Shown in pieces: positions 15,099 through 23,582 of a stretch of 64,000 bases of DNA. A program made the position numbers and the translations under genes. The notes beneath the pieces are model-generated. The model had not been told where the DNA came from. It searched no databases and saw nothing but the letters and a program-made list of their open reading frames with translations. This DNA comes from CAZGHS01 sp964525495 (GTDB lineage Bacteria > Patescibacteriota > Microgenomatia > JALYQM01), in the NCBI GenBank assembly GCA_964525495.1, contig CAZGHS010000003.1, positions 62,001-126,000 on the forward strand. Direction: 5' to 3'. The stretch's first letter is position 1. Every line of letters starts with the position of its first letter.

Positions 15099-17645
15099 CT
15101 ATCTCACATTCACTGTTATTTCTTTGGAGCTTGTAACTCCTTTATTATCAATAACTTCGACTCGGAGGCGGTGTTCGCCTGCTTGAGACTGTTGAAACGT
15201 AACCTGGTGACTGAGTGGTGAAGTGCGTGATGTTTTGAGTAAGTTGAAGTCATCAAGGTAGAGTTTTATTTCGGAAATCTGAGCATCACCTTTAGGTGTT
15301 GAGTCAGCTGTGAAGTTGAAGACGAATGGTACGTTGGCTTTATCTGGGATGTCTCTGATTGAAATATCTGGCGCGCCTGCGGAGTTACTACTGCCTCCGA
15401 TTGATGTATATCCTCGATATGCATCTCCCTCAGGGCAATCACCTTGGCATACGCCTGGTTTCTTAGCTACTTCTTTGACATATGGGTCAGTAAATAGGGT
15501 GTAGGTTTTGTCTTCTGCGTCACACCCATCCTTCTCTGCCTGGTTGGTTCCTTTACAGACTCGAATGGTAAGCTGAGATATATTGCCCACCTGAGGCTCT
15601 GTACCCTTGATAAAAAGCTCTTTACGGGTCGAGGTAGTACCTTCACCTGGCTTGTAGCCTGTACGAGAATCTACGTCGATATAGACCACATCGTCTGGTT
15701 TAACGAAAGGTTCGTCCTTTTTACCTTCCAGAAGCATTTTCATCGTTTTGTTCCAGATTGGTGTCGCGCCAGTCACACCTGAAGCGATTGATTTATCCAT
15801 AGCTGTGTTGTCATTATTTCCAACCCAAGCACCTACAACGTAGGAAGGATTGTATCCAAATGCCCAGTTATCTTTTTTCTCGTCGGTTGTACCAGTTTTA
15901 GCGGCAACTGTCTGATTGGCGATATAGAGTAAGCTACGAGGTCCGAAAGCGAGTGATCGGGCTGAATCATCTGAAAGGATATGTGAGATAAGGTAGGCAA
16001 TTTCTGGTTTAAGTATTTGGCGGCCTTTGCTAGGTTTAAATTCTTCTAATATTTTGCCGGTTGAATCAGTTACTTTAATGATAGAAACGCGTTCTTGCTT
16101 TATTCCTTGATTTGCAAAAACACCATAGGCTGTCATTAAATCGGCCATCTTAAGTTCGCGACCTCCGAGGGTCAATGAAAGTCCTACTTGGGACATGTTT
16201 TGAGAGGTAGGTTCCCAATCACTTAAGCCCATATCGTAGGATACCTGCATCGTGTCTTTAATAGTGCTGACCGCAAGCATTTTAACTGCTGGAATATTGA
16301 GGGAAGATCCAAGTGCTTGACGGGTTTGTACTGGACCTCGGAATTTTCCGTCATAGTTAACCGGCTTGTATAAAGGCTGCCCGGCTCCTCCATCGAATTC
16401 AGTTTCGACATCAAGCCACATGGTTGCAGGAGTGTAGCCTTTCATAAACCCGACGGCATAGGTTATTGGTTTGGTTGCCGATCCTGGCTGACGACGGGAA
16501 AGCGTGACGTTGAATTGACCATCATAATCTTTTGCGAAATAGTCTTTGGAGCCAACCATTGCGAGGATTTCACCGGTCTTTGGATTTGTGACCATGGCTG
16601 CACCATTACCTACTTTAGCTTTTGCGAGCTTTTCAACTTCTATTCTGACAATTTCCTGAACTTTGTTCTGAATATCTAAATCAAGGGATGTGTAGACACG
16701 TAGTCCGCCTTCGGCAACCATATCCTGACCATATTTTTCTTCAAGTTGTCGTTTAATCCAGAGTGTAAAATGTGGAGCTTCGATGTCAATTTTAGGCTCC
16801 TGGAATGCGAGCGTTTCGAGTTCTTCGATTGATTTTTTTTCTTGCTCAGAAGTTATGTACTTGTCTTCACGCATACGTCGAAGTACATATTTTGTTCGTT
16901 CTTTATACGCGTCAGGATAATCTCCATAAGGAGAATAGTAGGAAGGGCTTTGTGGTAATCCGGCGAGGATTGCTGATTCCGTGAGAGTAAGATCTTCGAC
17001 GTTTTTATTGAAATAGGTTTGTGAGGCAGTCTGTACGCCATAAATTGTTCCACCGTAAGGATTTTCATTCATGTACATTTGGAGAATCTCGTTTTTAGAG
17101 AAGCGTTGTTCGACCTGAATGGCGAGGATAAGCTCTTTTAATTTGCGTGTAGGTGTGCGCTTGGGAGTTAAGAATGTGTTTTTAACAAGCTGCTGAGTGA
17201 TAGATGAGCCTCCGATAAGTCTTTGGTTAACTATGAGTTCTTTGACTATACGGAAGTATCCGTCGACTGCGAAACCTTTGTGTTTGTAGAATTCTTTGTC
17301 TTCAGTTGCAATTGTGGCGTTTTTTAAGTCGTTGGGTATTTTTTCGATCGTAACGAGTTCTCGATTTTTCTCACCAAATACGGTGTAGAGATCTTTACCA
17401 TTTCGGTCCATGATTTTGGTTGCTTGCTCGACTGTTCGGTCCTTTAATTTGTAGGGACTTGGGAGATCTTTGGCAAAATATGCAAAGAGAATCGCTGTGA
17501 CGATAATTCCGCCAATAATGAACAGAAATGTAACTGTTACCATTACTGCTGTAATGGTTAAGATTTTCTGTTTTGTGGTGAGTTTAACAGGTTGTTTACC
17601 TGATTTTGGAGCCTGGGGTAGCAGTTTTGCTTTGAAATCATGCAT
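15099..17645 (-). CDS. Class A penicillin-binding protein (PBP1A-like)
   Basis: Bifunctional peptidoglycan synthase, 848 aa. A cytoplasmic basic segment is followed by a membrane anchor (about residues 28-55). A GT51 glycosyltransferase domain has EDKEFYKHKGF (catalytic Glu) and GGSSITQQLVKN. The transpeptidase domain has SATK in QPGSATKPITY (active Ser), SLN in LGSSLNIPAVK, and KTGT. The C-terminus (about 740-848) is an Ig-like beta domain with IYLD-type strands that may bind the wall. It implies a real peptidoglycan sacculus. It starts from a leaderless-type promoter divergent from tyrS and converges on the preceding hypothetical gene. Confidence 0.95.
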   Translation of the reverse strand: MHDFKAKLLPQAPKSGKQPVKLTTKQKILTITAVMVTVTFLFIIGGIIVTAILFAYFAKDLPSPYKLKDRTVEQATKIMDRNGKDLYTVFGEKNRELVTIEKIPNDLKNATIATEDKEFYKHKGFAVDGYFRIVKELIVNQRLIGGSSITQQLVKNTFLTPKRTPTRKLKELILAIQVEQRFSKNEILQMYMNENPYGGTIYGVQTASQTYFNKNVEDLTLTESAILAGLPQSPSYYSPYGDYPDAYKERTKYVLRRMREDKYITSEQEKKSIEELETLAFQEPKIDIEAPHFTLWIKRQLEEKYGQDMVAEGGLRVYTSLDLDIQNKVQEIVRIEVEKLAKAKVGNGAAMVTNPKTGEILAMVGSKDYFAKDYDGQFNVTLSRRQPGSATKPITYAVGFMKGYTPATMWLDVETEFDGGAGQPLYKPVNYDGKFRGPVQTRQALGSSLNIPAVKMLAVSTIKDTMQVSYDMGLSDWEPTSQNMSQVGLSLTLGGRELKMADLMTAYGVFANQGIKQERVSIIKVTDSTGKILEEFKPSKGRQILKPEIAYLISHILSDDSARSLAFGPRSLLYIANQTVAAKTGTTDEKKDNWAFGYNPSYVVGAWVGNNDNTAMDKSIASGVTGATPIWNKTMKMLLEGKKDEPFVKPDDVVYIDVDSRTGYKPGEGTTSTRKELFIKGTEPQVGNISQLTIRVCKGTNQAEKDGCDAEDKTYTLFTDPYVKEVAKKPGVCQGDCPEGDAYRGYTSIGGSSNSAGAPDISIRDIPDKANVPFVFNFTADSTPKGDAQISEIKLYLDDFNLLKTSRTSPLSHQVTFQQSQAGEHRLRVEVIDNKGVTSSKEITVNVR

Positions 17646-17652
17646 GATGATT

Positions 17653-17676
17653 ATTATACCAGATCTTTGATATAAT
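17653..17676. promoter_or_regulatory. Divergent leaderless promoters of the PBP gene and tyrS
   Basis: The 38-bp gap between the two ATGs holds two perfect TATAAT boxes back to back: minus strand at 17658-17653, 7 nt before ATG 17645, and plus strand at 17671-17676, 7 nt before ATG 17684. Both have a TGn extension (TGG and TGA), which would compensate for weak -35 regions. Neither gene has room for a Shine-Dalgarno. Confidence 0.8.
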
Positions 17677-17683
17677 CGATGCT

Positions 17684-18886
17684 ATGCAAAACCTTACAAA
17701 ACTTCTTGAACGTGGTACAGATACAATTTATCCTTCACGAGATTTTCTTGAAAAAAAACTCCAAGAGGATAAACCTTTAAAAGTTTATCTTGGTGTGGAT
17801 CCGACTGGAGAATTACAGTTGCATCATGCTATACCTTTATTTAAATTGCGGCATTTTCAGGAGCTTGGGCATAAGATTTATATATTGATTGGAAGTTTTA
17901 CTGCAACAATTGGTGATCCAACTGGTAAAACAAAGACCCGAGTGCCTTTAACAAAGGATCAAGTTTTAGAGAATGCTCGTAATTATGCTAAATACGCCGC
18001 TAAAATTTTAGATTTTGAGAAGAATGCGCCAGAAGTGGTTTATAACGGAGACTGGCTAGAGAAATTAACCTTTAAGGAGGTTGTGGAACTTGCATCACAC
18101 TTTACTGTGCAGCAAATGATGGAGCGGGATATGTTCCAGGAGCGCATGGCTGCTAACTTGCCCATCGGTTTACACGAATTTCTATATCCATTGATGCAGG
18201 GGTATGACAGCGTTGCTCTTGGCGTTGATGTTGAGATAGGTGGTACTGATCAGACATTTAATATGTTGGCTGGAAGAAAATTGATCGAAGCATATACTGG
18301 TAAAGAAAAAGCAGTCCTAACGGTTCCTTTGTTGACTGACGCTAGTGGAAAGAAGATGAGTAAGAGTGATGGGACAGGCATTCCTTTAGATACTACTGCT
18401 GAGGATATGTTTGGAAAAATAATGTCTTTGCCTGATTCGTTTATAGTAAATATGTTCGTGCAGTGCACCGATATGTCTACAGAAGAAATCTTTGAGGTTA
18501 AAGGTGCGATCGAGAGTGGGGAAAATCCAATCGATTATAAAAAGCGATTGGCTTTGAACATAGTTTCTCGTTTTTATGGGGATGAAGCAGGAGTGGACGC
18601 ACAGCAACGGTTCTTGTCTGTTGTACAGAATCAGGAGTTGCCTCACGATATTCCAGAGTGGACCATCGATCCTGGACTCTATGAGATATCCGATCTGATT
18701 TTTATAGTAGGACTAGTTGAGAGTAAAAGTGATGCGCGTCGCATGGTACAGCAGGGTGCGGTATCATTGTATGAGCAAGATAAGGAGCAACGTGTTATGG
18801 ATCCTCGAACTTTTATTGAAGTAAAGAACAAAATGATTTTGCGTGTTGGAAAAAGAAGATATATTCAGTTGTTAACAGGAAAATAA
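17684..18886 (+). CDS. tyrS: Tyrosyl-tRNA synthetase
   Basis: Class I synthetase, 400 aa. The HIGH-equivalent is LHHAI, the Tyr-binding region reads YPLMQGYDSVAL, GGTDQTFNMLAGR follows, and KMSKS appears as KKMSKSDG. A C-terminal S4 RNA-binding domain (from about residue 335) includes KSDARRMVQQGAVSL. The ATG sits 7 nt after TATAAT with no Shine-Dalgarno. It is followed by a 33-aa membrane peptide and recG with 1-bp gaps. Confidence 0.97.
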   Translation: MQNLTKLLERGTDTIYPSRDFLEKKLQEDKPLKVYLGVDPTGELQLHHAIPLFKLRHFQELGHKIYILIGSFTATIGDPTGKTKTRVPLTKDQVLENARNYAKYAAKILDFEKNAPEVVYNGDWLEKLTFKEVVELASHFTVQQMMERDMFQERMAANLPIGLHEFLYPLMQGYDSVALGVDVEIGGTDQTFNMLAGRKLIEAYTGKEKAVLTVPLLTDASGKKMSKSDGTGIPLDTTAEDMFGKIMSLPDSFIVNMFVQCTDMSTEEIFEVKGAIESGENPIDYKKRLALNIVSRFYGDEAGVDAQQRFLSVVQNQELPHDIPEWTIDPGLYEISDLIFIVGLVESKSDARRMVQQGAVSLYEQDKEQRVMDPRTFIEVKNKMILRVGKRRYIQLLTGK

Positions 18887-18887
18887 T

Positions 18888-18989
18888 ATGGAATTTTTAC
18901 AAAAGCATAGATGGTTGGTTGTGACGATAAGTGTTTTGTCGTTTTTAGCAATTGTACTAACCTCTGTTCTTTCAATGTTTGCTTATTAA
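18888..18989 (+). CDS. 33-aa single-span membrane peptide
   Basis: ATG at 18888, one base after the tyrS stop; TAA at 18987-18989, one base before the recG ATG. Sequence: a short basic head (MEFLQKHRW), then one hydrophobic helix to the end. The exact fit between two genes and the clean head-plus-helix design support a real small protein. Too short for family recognition; a membrane-bound modulator is possible but untested. Confidence 0.6.
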   Translation: MEFLQKHRWLVVTISVLSFLAIVLTSVLSMFAY

Positions 18990-18990
18990 T

Positions 18991-21045
18991 ATGCTTCGTC
19001 TGTCTGATACTCCTGATAAGATTCCTCAGGTTGGCCCGGTAGTAGTGCGTAAATTGCATTCCCTCGGGATCAACTCTATTCGTGACCTCCTATTTTATTT
19101 TCCGTTCCGCTATGACGAATACCTTCAAGATGCGCAATTGGGAACATTAGAGGAGGGGAGTAAGGTCTCAATTGTAGGAAAGTTGCAGTCGATTGAAAAT
19201 ATCTTTACTCGTTCCAAACGAAAATTCACCAAAGCGCTTTTTTATACTAATAACTCTTTAGTTTCAGTTGTATGGTTTAATCAGCCGTATTTAACAAAGT
19301 CTCTCCATGCTGGCGAAGCATATAGGCTGACAGGGAAGGTGGGTAATTTCGGCGGTGTTCCGACATTGGTATCTCCAGAGCGAATACGGGCATCTGAATC
19401 AGAAATGAGTAGTACTACACCTGCTTCTTCTGAAATAAAAAAAGGTGAACCTATTGGTGTATACAGTGAAACAGCTGGACTTGCGTCGCGAAAGATTCGA
19501 GACATGATTACATATGTATGGAAGAATGTTGAGACTTTTCCTGAAGAGTATTTGCCGGGAAGTATAATGCGAAATCGTGAGTTGGTGTCACTTAAAGAAG
19601 CGATGCGCATGATGCATTTCCCGCGTAGTTTAAATGAACCAGAGAAAGCTCGTGCGCGGTTTGGCTATGAAGAAATGTATTTTTCGCAGCTTCGCTCAGT
19701 GATGCTTCGCCATCGTTGGCAAAATAACACCTTGGTATTTCGACTCTCTATAGATGCCTATAAAAAAGAGATTGACGAACTTATTCATAGTTTGCCTTTT
19801 GTTCTGACTGGTGGTCAGCAGCAAGCCGTGCAGGAAATCTTGCAGAATATGGCTGCACCTATCCCTATGAACCGATTACTAGAGGGTGATGTGGGAAGCG
19901 GAAAGACTGTTGTTGCGGCTATCGCCATGTATGCTGCCTATTTAAATGGATACAAAAGTCTTCTGATGGCCCCAACACAGATTCTTGCAACACAGCATTT
20001 TTTGACTGTTCAGCGTGTTTTGGAGCCTTTGGGTGTAGGTGTGACTTTGGTTGTAAGTGGAAACAAGAAGGAACGTGCGGCGGGTGATATTTATATTGGT
20101 ACACAGGCACTCCTTCATCAAAAAGAGCTTCTCGATAAAGTTGCTCTGACCATTATTGACGAGCAGCATCGGTTTGGCGTAGAGCAGCGGGCTTCGCTGC
20201 GGTCCAAGCATGGAATGACACATGTTTTGTCTATGACAGCGACTCCTATCCCGCGTACTTTAGCGCTTACACTGTATGGTGACTTGGATTTGTCATTAAT
20301 TAATGAGATGCCTGCCGGAAGGAAACCAATTAAAACAAGAGTTGTAACGGGCAATAAGCGTGAAGAGGCTAATGAGTGGATCCGAAAGTTTATAAAAGAA
20401 ACAGGGGAACAGGTTTTTATAGTGTGCCCATTTGTGGAGCCTTCCGAATCTTCGACTAGTATTAAGTCTGCTGTATCAGAGTATGACCGTTTGCGTACCA
20501 AAGTTTTTCCTGATCTGACAATCGGTTTGCTACACGGCAAGCTCAAGAGTGCAGAAAAGGATACTATTCTGGCTGACTTTCGAGTGAGGAAGTATCAGAT
20601 TTTGGTTTGTACTCCTGTGGTGGAGGTCGGAATAGATATTCCTAATGCTTCTATTATAGTCATAGAGTCAGCTGAGAGGTTTGGGCTGGCCCAGCTTCAC
20701 CAGTTTCGAGGTAGGGTAGGTCGAGGAGGACAACAGGCATTTTGTTTGCTGTTTACCTCAGAGGAGCAGCAGGGAGACCTGCGTCGGCTGCAGGCGCTTG
20801 AGGAGACAGAATCCGGAATAGACCTTGCTGAGCTTGATTTGCAGTATCGGGGATCTGGAAATATTTTTGGATTTGCACAGTCGGGACGTTCGTTCTTTAA
20901 ATATGCCGATCTTTTTAATATACTTTCTATACAACAAGCTAAAGAGGACGCTCAGGAGACCTTGAAAGAGAGTCCAGATTTGTATTTGTATCCTGCATTA
21001 AAGGAACGTATTTCTCAGGATACAGAGGGTATAGAGGCGAATTGA
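18991..21045 (+). CDS. recG: ATP-dependent DNA helicase RecG
   Basis: Branch-migration and fork-reversal helicase, 684 aa from ATG 18991; the earlier TTG overlaps the small gene and is not needed. A wedge/OB domain at the N-terminus (VGPVVVRKLHSLGI, later GKVGNFGG) is followed by SF2 motifs: GDVGSGKT (Walker A), DEQH (motif II), MTATPIPRTL (motif III), and QFRGRVGRG (motif VI). The C-terminal TRG region is present. Full length, no damage. Confidence 0.97.
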   Translation: MLRLSDTPDKIPQVGPVVVRKLHSLGINSIRDLLFYFPFRYDEYLQDAQLGTLEEGSKVSIVGKLQSIENIFTRSKRKFTKALFYTNNSLVSVVWFNQPYLTKSLHAGEAYRLTGKVGNFGGVPTLVSPERIRASESEMSSTTPASSEIKKGEPIGVYSETAGLASRKIRDMITYVWKNVETFPEEYLPGSIMRNRELVSLKEAMRMMHFPRSLNEPEKARARFGYEEMYFSQLRSVMLRHRWQNNTLVFRLSIDAYKKEIDELIHSLPFVLTGGQQQAVQEILQNMAAPIPMNRLLEGDVGSGKTVVAAIAMYAAYLNGYKSLLMAPTQILATQHFLTVQRVLEPLGVGVTLVVSGNKKERAAGDIYIGTQALLHQKELLDKVALTIIDEQHRFGVEQRASLRSKHGMTHVLSMTATPIPRTLALTLYGDLDLSLINEMPAGRKPIKTRVVTGNKREEANEWIRKFIKETGEQVFIVCPFVEPSESSTSIKSAVSEYDRLRTKVFPDLTIGLLHGKLKSAEKDTILADFRVRKYQILVCTPVVEVGIDIPNASIIVIESAERFGLAQLHQFRGRVGRGGQQAFCLLFTSEEQQGDLRRLQALEETESGIDLAELDLQYRGSGNIFGFAQSGRSFFKYADLFNILSIQQAKEDAQETLKESPDLYLYPALKERISQDTEGIEAN

Positions 21046-21055
21046 ATGCTACTTA

Positions 21056-21084
21056 TTGCCATCTGGATGGTTTTTGTGTAGTAT
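21056..21084 (+). promoter_or_regulatory. Promoter of rpmF-nusB-rnc cluster
   Basis: TTGCCA (21056-21061), 17 bp, TAGTAT (21079-21084). The predicted leader of about 27 nt carries GAGGAGAG before the rpmF ATG. Confidence 0.65.
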
Positions 21085-21117
21085 TATAGATATTATTTTG
21101 TGTATTGAGGAGAGTAT

Positions 21118-21237
21118 ATGGCACCGCTTCCTAAGAGAAGGCACTCAACACGTCGCCAAGGTAAGAGAACTTCGGCTATCGTACTTAAATTACGTAAGAA
21201 ATTAGAGCATACTAAGACGTATGTTCGTTCAAAATAA
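21118..21237 (+). CDS. rpmF: 50S ribosomal protein L32, truncated form without zinc ribbon
   Basis: 39 aa, starting MAPLPKRRHSTRRQGKR, which matches the L32 N-terminal motif MAVPKRRTSKSR. Typical L32 has about 57 aa with a C-terminal zinc ribbon; here the ribbon is missing and no cysteine is present. ATG is preceded by GAGGAGAG. It stands 8 bp before nusB in the same direction. The small size hides it from normal gene length cut-offs. Confidence 0.78.
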   Translation: MAPLPKRRHSTRRQGKRTSAIVLKLRKKLEHTKTYVRSK

Positions 21238-21245
21238 TTCTGCCC

Positions 21246-21623
21246 ATGAAAACACGTAACGACCCACGTCATCAAAAAAGAGAACATGCCATTCAGCTTT
21301 TGTATCAATGGGATTTTCGGAAAGATGTCCCGATTGATGCAGATATTTCTGAAATTATCTCAAAAATTGATGATATTGATACGTATATCAAAGAGTCGGC
21401 TACTCAATGGCCTTTAGAACAGGTAGCTCCAGTTGATCGAGCCATTCTCCGGTATGGTACGTGGGAGCTTATTTTTGCAGAAGGGAGACCTTCAGAAAAG
21501 GTTGTGATCGATGAGTCGATCGAATTAGCAAAAGAGTATGGTGGTGAAAATTCTCCTAGTTTTATAAATGGCGTGCTTGGTAGTATCTTAAAAAAGCACG
21601 GTACTGTTGTTCCGGAAGAATAA
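21246..21623 (+). CDS. nusB: Transcription antitermination protein NusB
   Basis: NusB/RsmB-type all-helical RNA-binding protein, 125 aa; works with NusE (S10) in rRNA antitermination. Typical features: RREHAIQLLYQWDFR-like N-terminus (here KREHAIQLLYQWDF), WPLEQVAPVDRAILRYGTWEL and a C-terminal VIDESIELAKEYGGENSPSF with FINGVLG. It lies 3 bp upstream of rnc. Confidence 0.95.
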   Translation: MKTRNDPRHQKREHAIQLLYQWDFRKDVPIDADISEIISKIDDIDTYIKESATQWPLEQVAPVDRAILRYGTWELIFAEGRPSEKVVIDESIELAKEYGGENSPSFINGVLGSILKKHGTVVPEE

Positions 21624-21626
21624 TAT

Positions 21627-22322
21627 ATGTTTCAAGACTTAATTAAGAAATTACAGACATACTCTGTAGATATTACTGATGAGTCTGTTTTAAAGCAGGC
21701 TTTTATTCATCGTTCGTATTTAAATGAAGTGCGAGATCGGGCGCTGACGAGCAATGAGCGACTTGAGTTTCTGGGTGATAGCGTTTTGTCCCTAATAGTT
21801 TCCCACTATTTGTATGTTAAGTTTCCTGATATCCCTGAGGGACAGCTTACGAACTATCGTTCGTCGGTAGTGAAGACAACCTCTTTGGCTATCAGCGCAC
21901 GAGAGCTTGGTTTGGGGCAGTTCCTTCATATGGCAAAAGGGGAGTCAGACTCAGGTGGTAAAGAGAATCCTTCATTGCTCGCTGATACATATGAGGCTCT
22001 TTTGGGGGTTATTTATCTTTACAAAGGGTTCGATACAGCTCGTGAGTTTGTTATAGGGACTCTTTTGATCCGATTGGATGAAATTATTGCGACTGGCAAA
22101 TATCGAGATTATAAGAGCGTTTTCCAAGAAGTTGTTCAAGAAAAATATAGGATGTCACCGATTTATTCGGTTGTTTCTACGACAGGGCCTGACCACGCAA
22201 AGGAGTTCGAAGTAGCGGTCCTGGTGAACGACACTCGTTATGGTATTGGTAAAGGTAAAAGTAAACAGGAGGCAGAACAGATGGCAGCTCAGGCAGCACT
22301 TGACGCTTGGCCTCGAGCGTGA
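21627..22322 (+). CDS. rnc: Ribonuclease III
   Basis: Double-strand-specific endoribonuclease, 231 aa. The signature NERLEFLGDSVLSL carries the catalytic acidic residues, and the second acidic site is in LLADTYEALLGVIY. A dsRNA-binding domain fills the C-terminus (DYKSVFQEVVQEKY to EAEQMAAQAALDAW). It processes rRNA and mRNA. Between nusB (3 bp) and rpsP (15 bp). Confidence 0.97.
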   Translation: MFQDLIKKLQTYSVDITDESVLKQAFIHRSYLNEVRDRALTSNERLEFLGDSVLSLIVSHYLYVKFPDIPEGQLTNYRSSVVKTTSLAISARELGLGQFLHMAKGESDSGGKENPSLLADTYEALLGVIYLYKGFDTAREFVIGTLLIRLDEIIATGKYRDYKSVFQEVVQEKYRMSPIYSVVSTTGPDHAKEFEVAVLVNDTRYGIGKGKSKQEAEQMAAQAALDAWPRA

Positions 22323-22337
22323 TATCTTAGATTGATT

Positions 22338-22580
22338 ATGGCAACTACTATCAGATTATCCCGCGTTGGATCCACAAAAGAAGCACGTTATAGAATTGTT
22401 GTTGCACCTGTCCGCAGCAAACGTGATGGCAAAGCACTTGATGTACTTGGGTGGTATGCACCTTTGTATGCTGAAACAAAGCAAGTGCAGCTTGATACAG
22501 AAAAATATGCTGCATGGGTGAAGAAGGGAGCTCTTCCTTCACGGACAGTTGCTTCACTTCATAAAAGAGTAACTCATTAA
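22338..22580 (+). CDS. rpsP: 30S ribosomal protein S16
   Basis: S16, 80 aa from ATG 22338; the TTG at 22332 is less likely because S16 begins MxxxIRLxRxG (here MATTIRLSRVG). The motif RIVVAPVRSKRDGKALDVLGWY is typical. Followed by khpA and trmD, the common rpsP-KH-trmD order with rimM missing. Confidence 0.95.
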   Translation: MATTIRLSRVGSTKEARYRIVVAPVRSKRDGKALDVLGWYAPLYAETKQVQLDTEKYAAWVKKGALPSRTVASLHKRVTH

Positions 22581-22598
22581 TTAAAAAAGGAGAGACCC

Positions 22599-22874
22599 AT
22601 GAAAGAACTATTAGTATATATTCTCCGTTCTATCGTTGATTATCCAGACGAAGTTGTTATCGAAGAACAAGTTAAAGAAGACGGCTTTGTCGTACTCCTT
22701 GTCGCTGTTAACCAGGCTGATATGGGTAAGGTAATTGGACGTGAAGGTAAAATAATCAAAGCAATTCGAAGCTTGATTCGCGTTGTAGCAATCAGAGAAA
22801 ATAAGAAAGTTTCTGTAGAACTTAAAGATCAGAATGGTGAATCACCAAGTCCTGATGAAGAAACAACAGAGTAA
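22599..22874 (+). CDS. khpA: KH-domain RNA-binding protein KhpA
   Basis: 91 aa, single KH domain with GKVIGREGKIIKAIRSLI containing the GxxG loop (GREG). KhpA/YlqC partners with a Jag-type KhpB in Gram-positives, binding small RNAs and linked to cell division. AAAAAGGAGAG precedes the ATG. Its position between rpsP and trmD is conserved in many bacteria. Confidence 0.92.
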   Translation: MKELLVYILRSIVDYPDEVVIEEQVKEDGFVVLLVAVNQADMGKVIGREGKIIKAIRSLIRVVAIRENKKVSVELKDQNGESPSPDEETTE

Positions 22875-22886
22875 TTGTTTTAAACA

Positions 22887-23582
22887 ATGAAGCTTTATTT
22901 TCTTTCAATATTTCCGCAATCGTTTAGTGAAATATTACAGACTAGTATTTTAGGGAGAGCCCTGAAAACTGGTCTGTTTTCGTACGAAATCGTCAACATT
23001 CGTGACTTTGCGTCAGATACTCATAGGAGTGTTGATGATAGCCCGTATGGTGGTGGTGCAGGTATGGTCATGCGTGCAGATATCCTAGAGAAGGCGTTGT
23101 TGTTTTGTTTTGAAAAAGAGGGTATTGATAAGGGATCGTACAATCGAGACGAGTACAATGTAGTTATTACTAGTGCGTCGGGACGGCCGTATATACAGGC
23201 GGACGCACAATCTTTCTCGACATACAAAGCACTGTTTGTCGTCTGTGGACATTATGAAGGAATTGATCAGCGCTTTATAGATATGTTTGCTGACTCAGTT
23301 CTCCGCATAGGCGACTATGTTTTGACTGGTGGTGAACTAGCTGCTCTTGTCATTGCAGATAGTATTATCCGACTTATCCCAGGTGCTCTCGGTTCTGATG
23401 AATCAATTGGAGAAGAGTCTTTTAGCTTGAAGGATGAAAACGGGCTTCTTTTAGAATATCCTCACTATACTCGGCCAGCTGTATTCAATGGCAAATCAGT
23501 TCCTGATGTTTTGCTAAGTGGCAATCATGCTGCTATAAAGGCCTGGCGCTTGGCGAAGTCTCAGGAGCTTCGGAAGGCGTAG
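22887..23582 (+). CDS. trmD: tRNA (guanine-37-N1)-methyltransferase
   Basis: TrmD, 231 aa, makes m1G37 using SAM to prevent frameshifting. The SPOUT knot motifs VVCGHYEGIDQRF and IGDYVLTGGELAA are intact, and SPYGGGAGMVM (here DDSPYGGGAGMVM) is in the N-terminal half. Its last 50 bp overlap in antisense with the 3' end of pilO (23533-23582), an uncommonly long convergent overlap. Confidence 0.96.
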   Translation: MKLYFLSIFPQSFSEILQTSILGRALKTGLFSYEIVNIRDFASDTHRSVDDSPYGGGAGMVMRADILEKALLFCFEKEGIDKGSYNRDEYNVVITSASGRPYIQADAQSFSTYKALFVVCGHYEGIDQRFIDMFADSVLRIGDYVLTGGELAALVIADSIIRLIPGALGSDESIGEESFSLKDENGLLLEYPHYTRPAVFNGKSVPDVLLSGNHAAIKAWRLAKSQELRKA

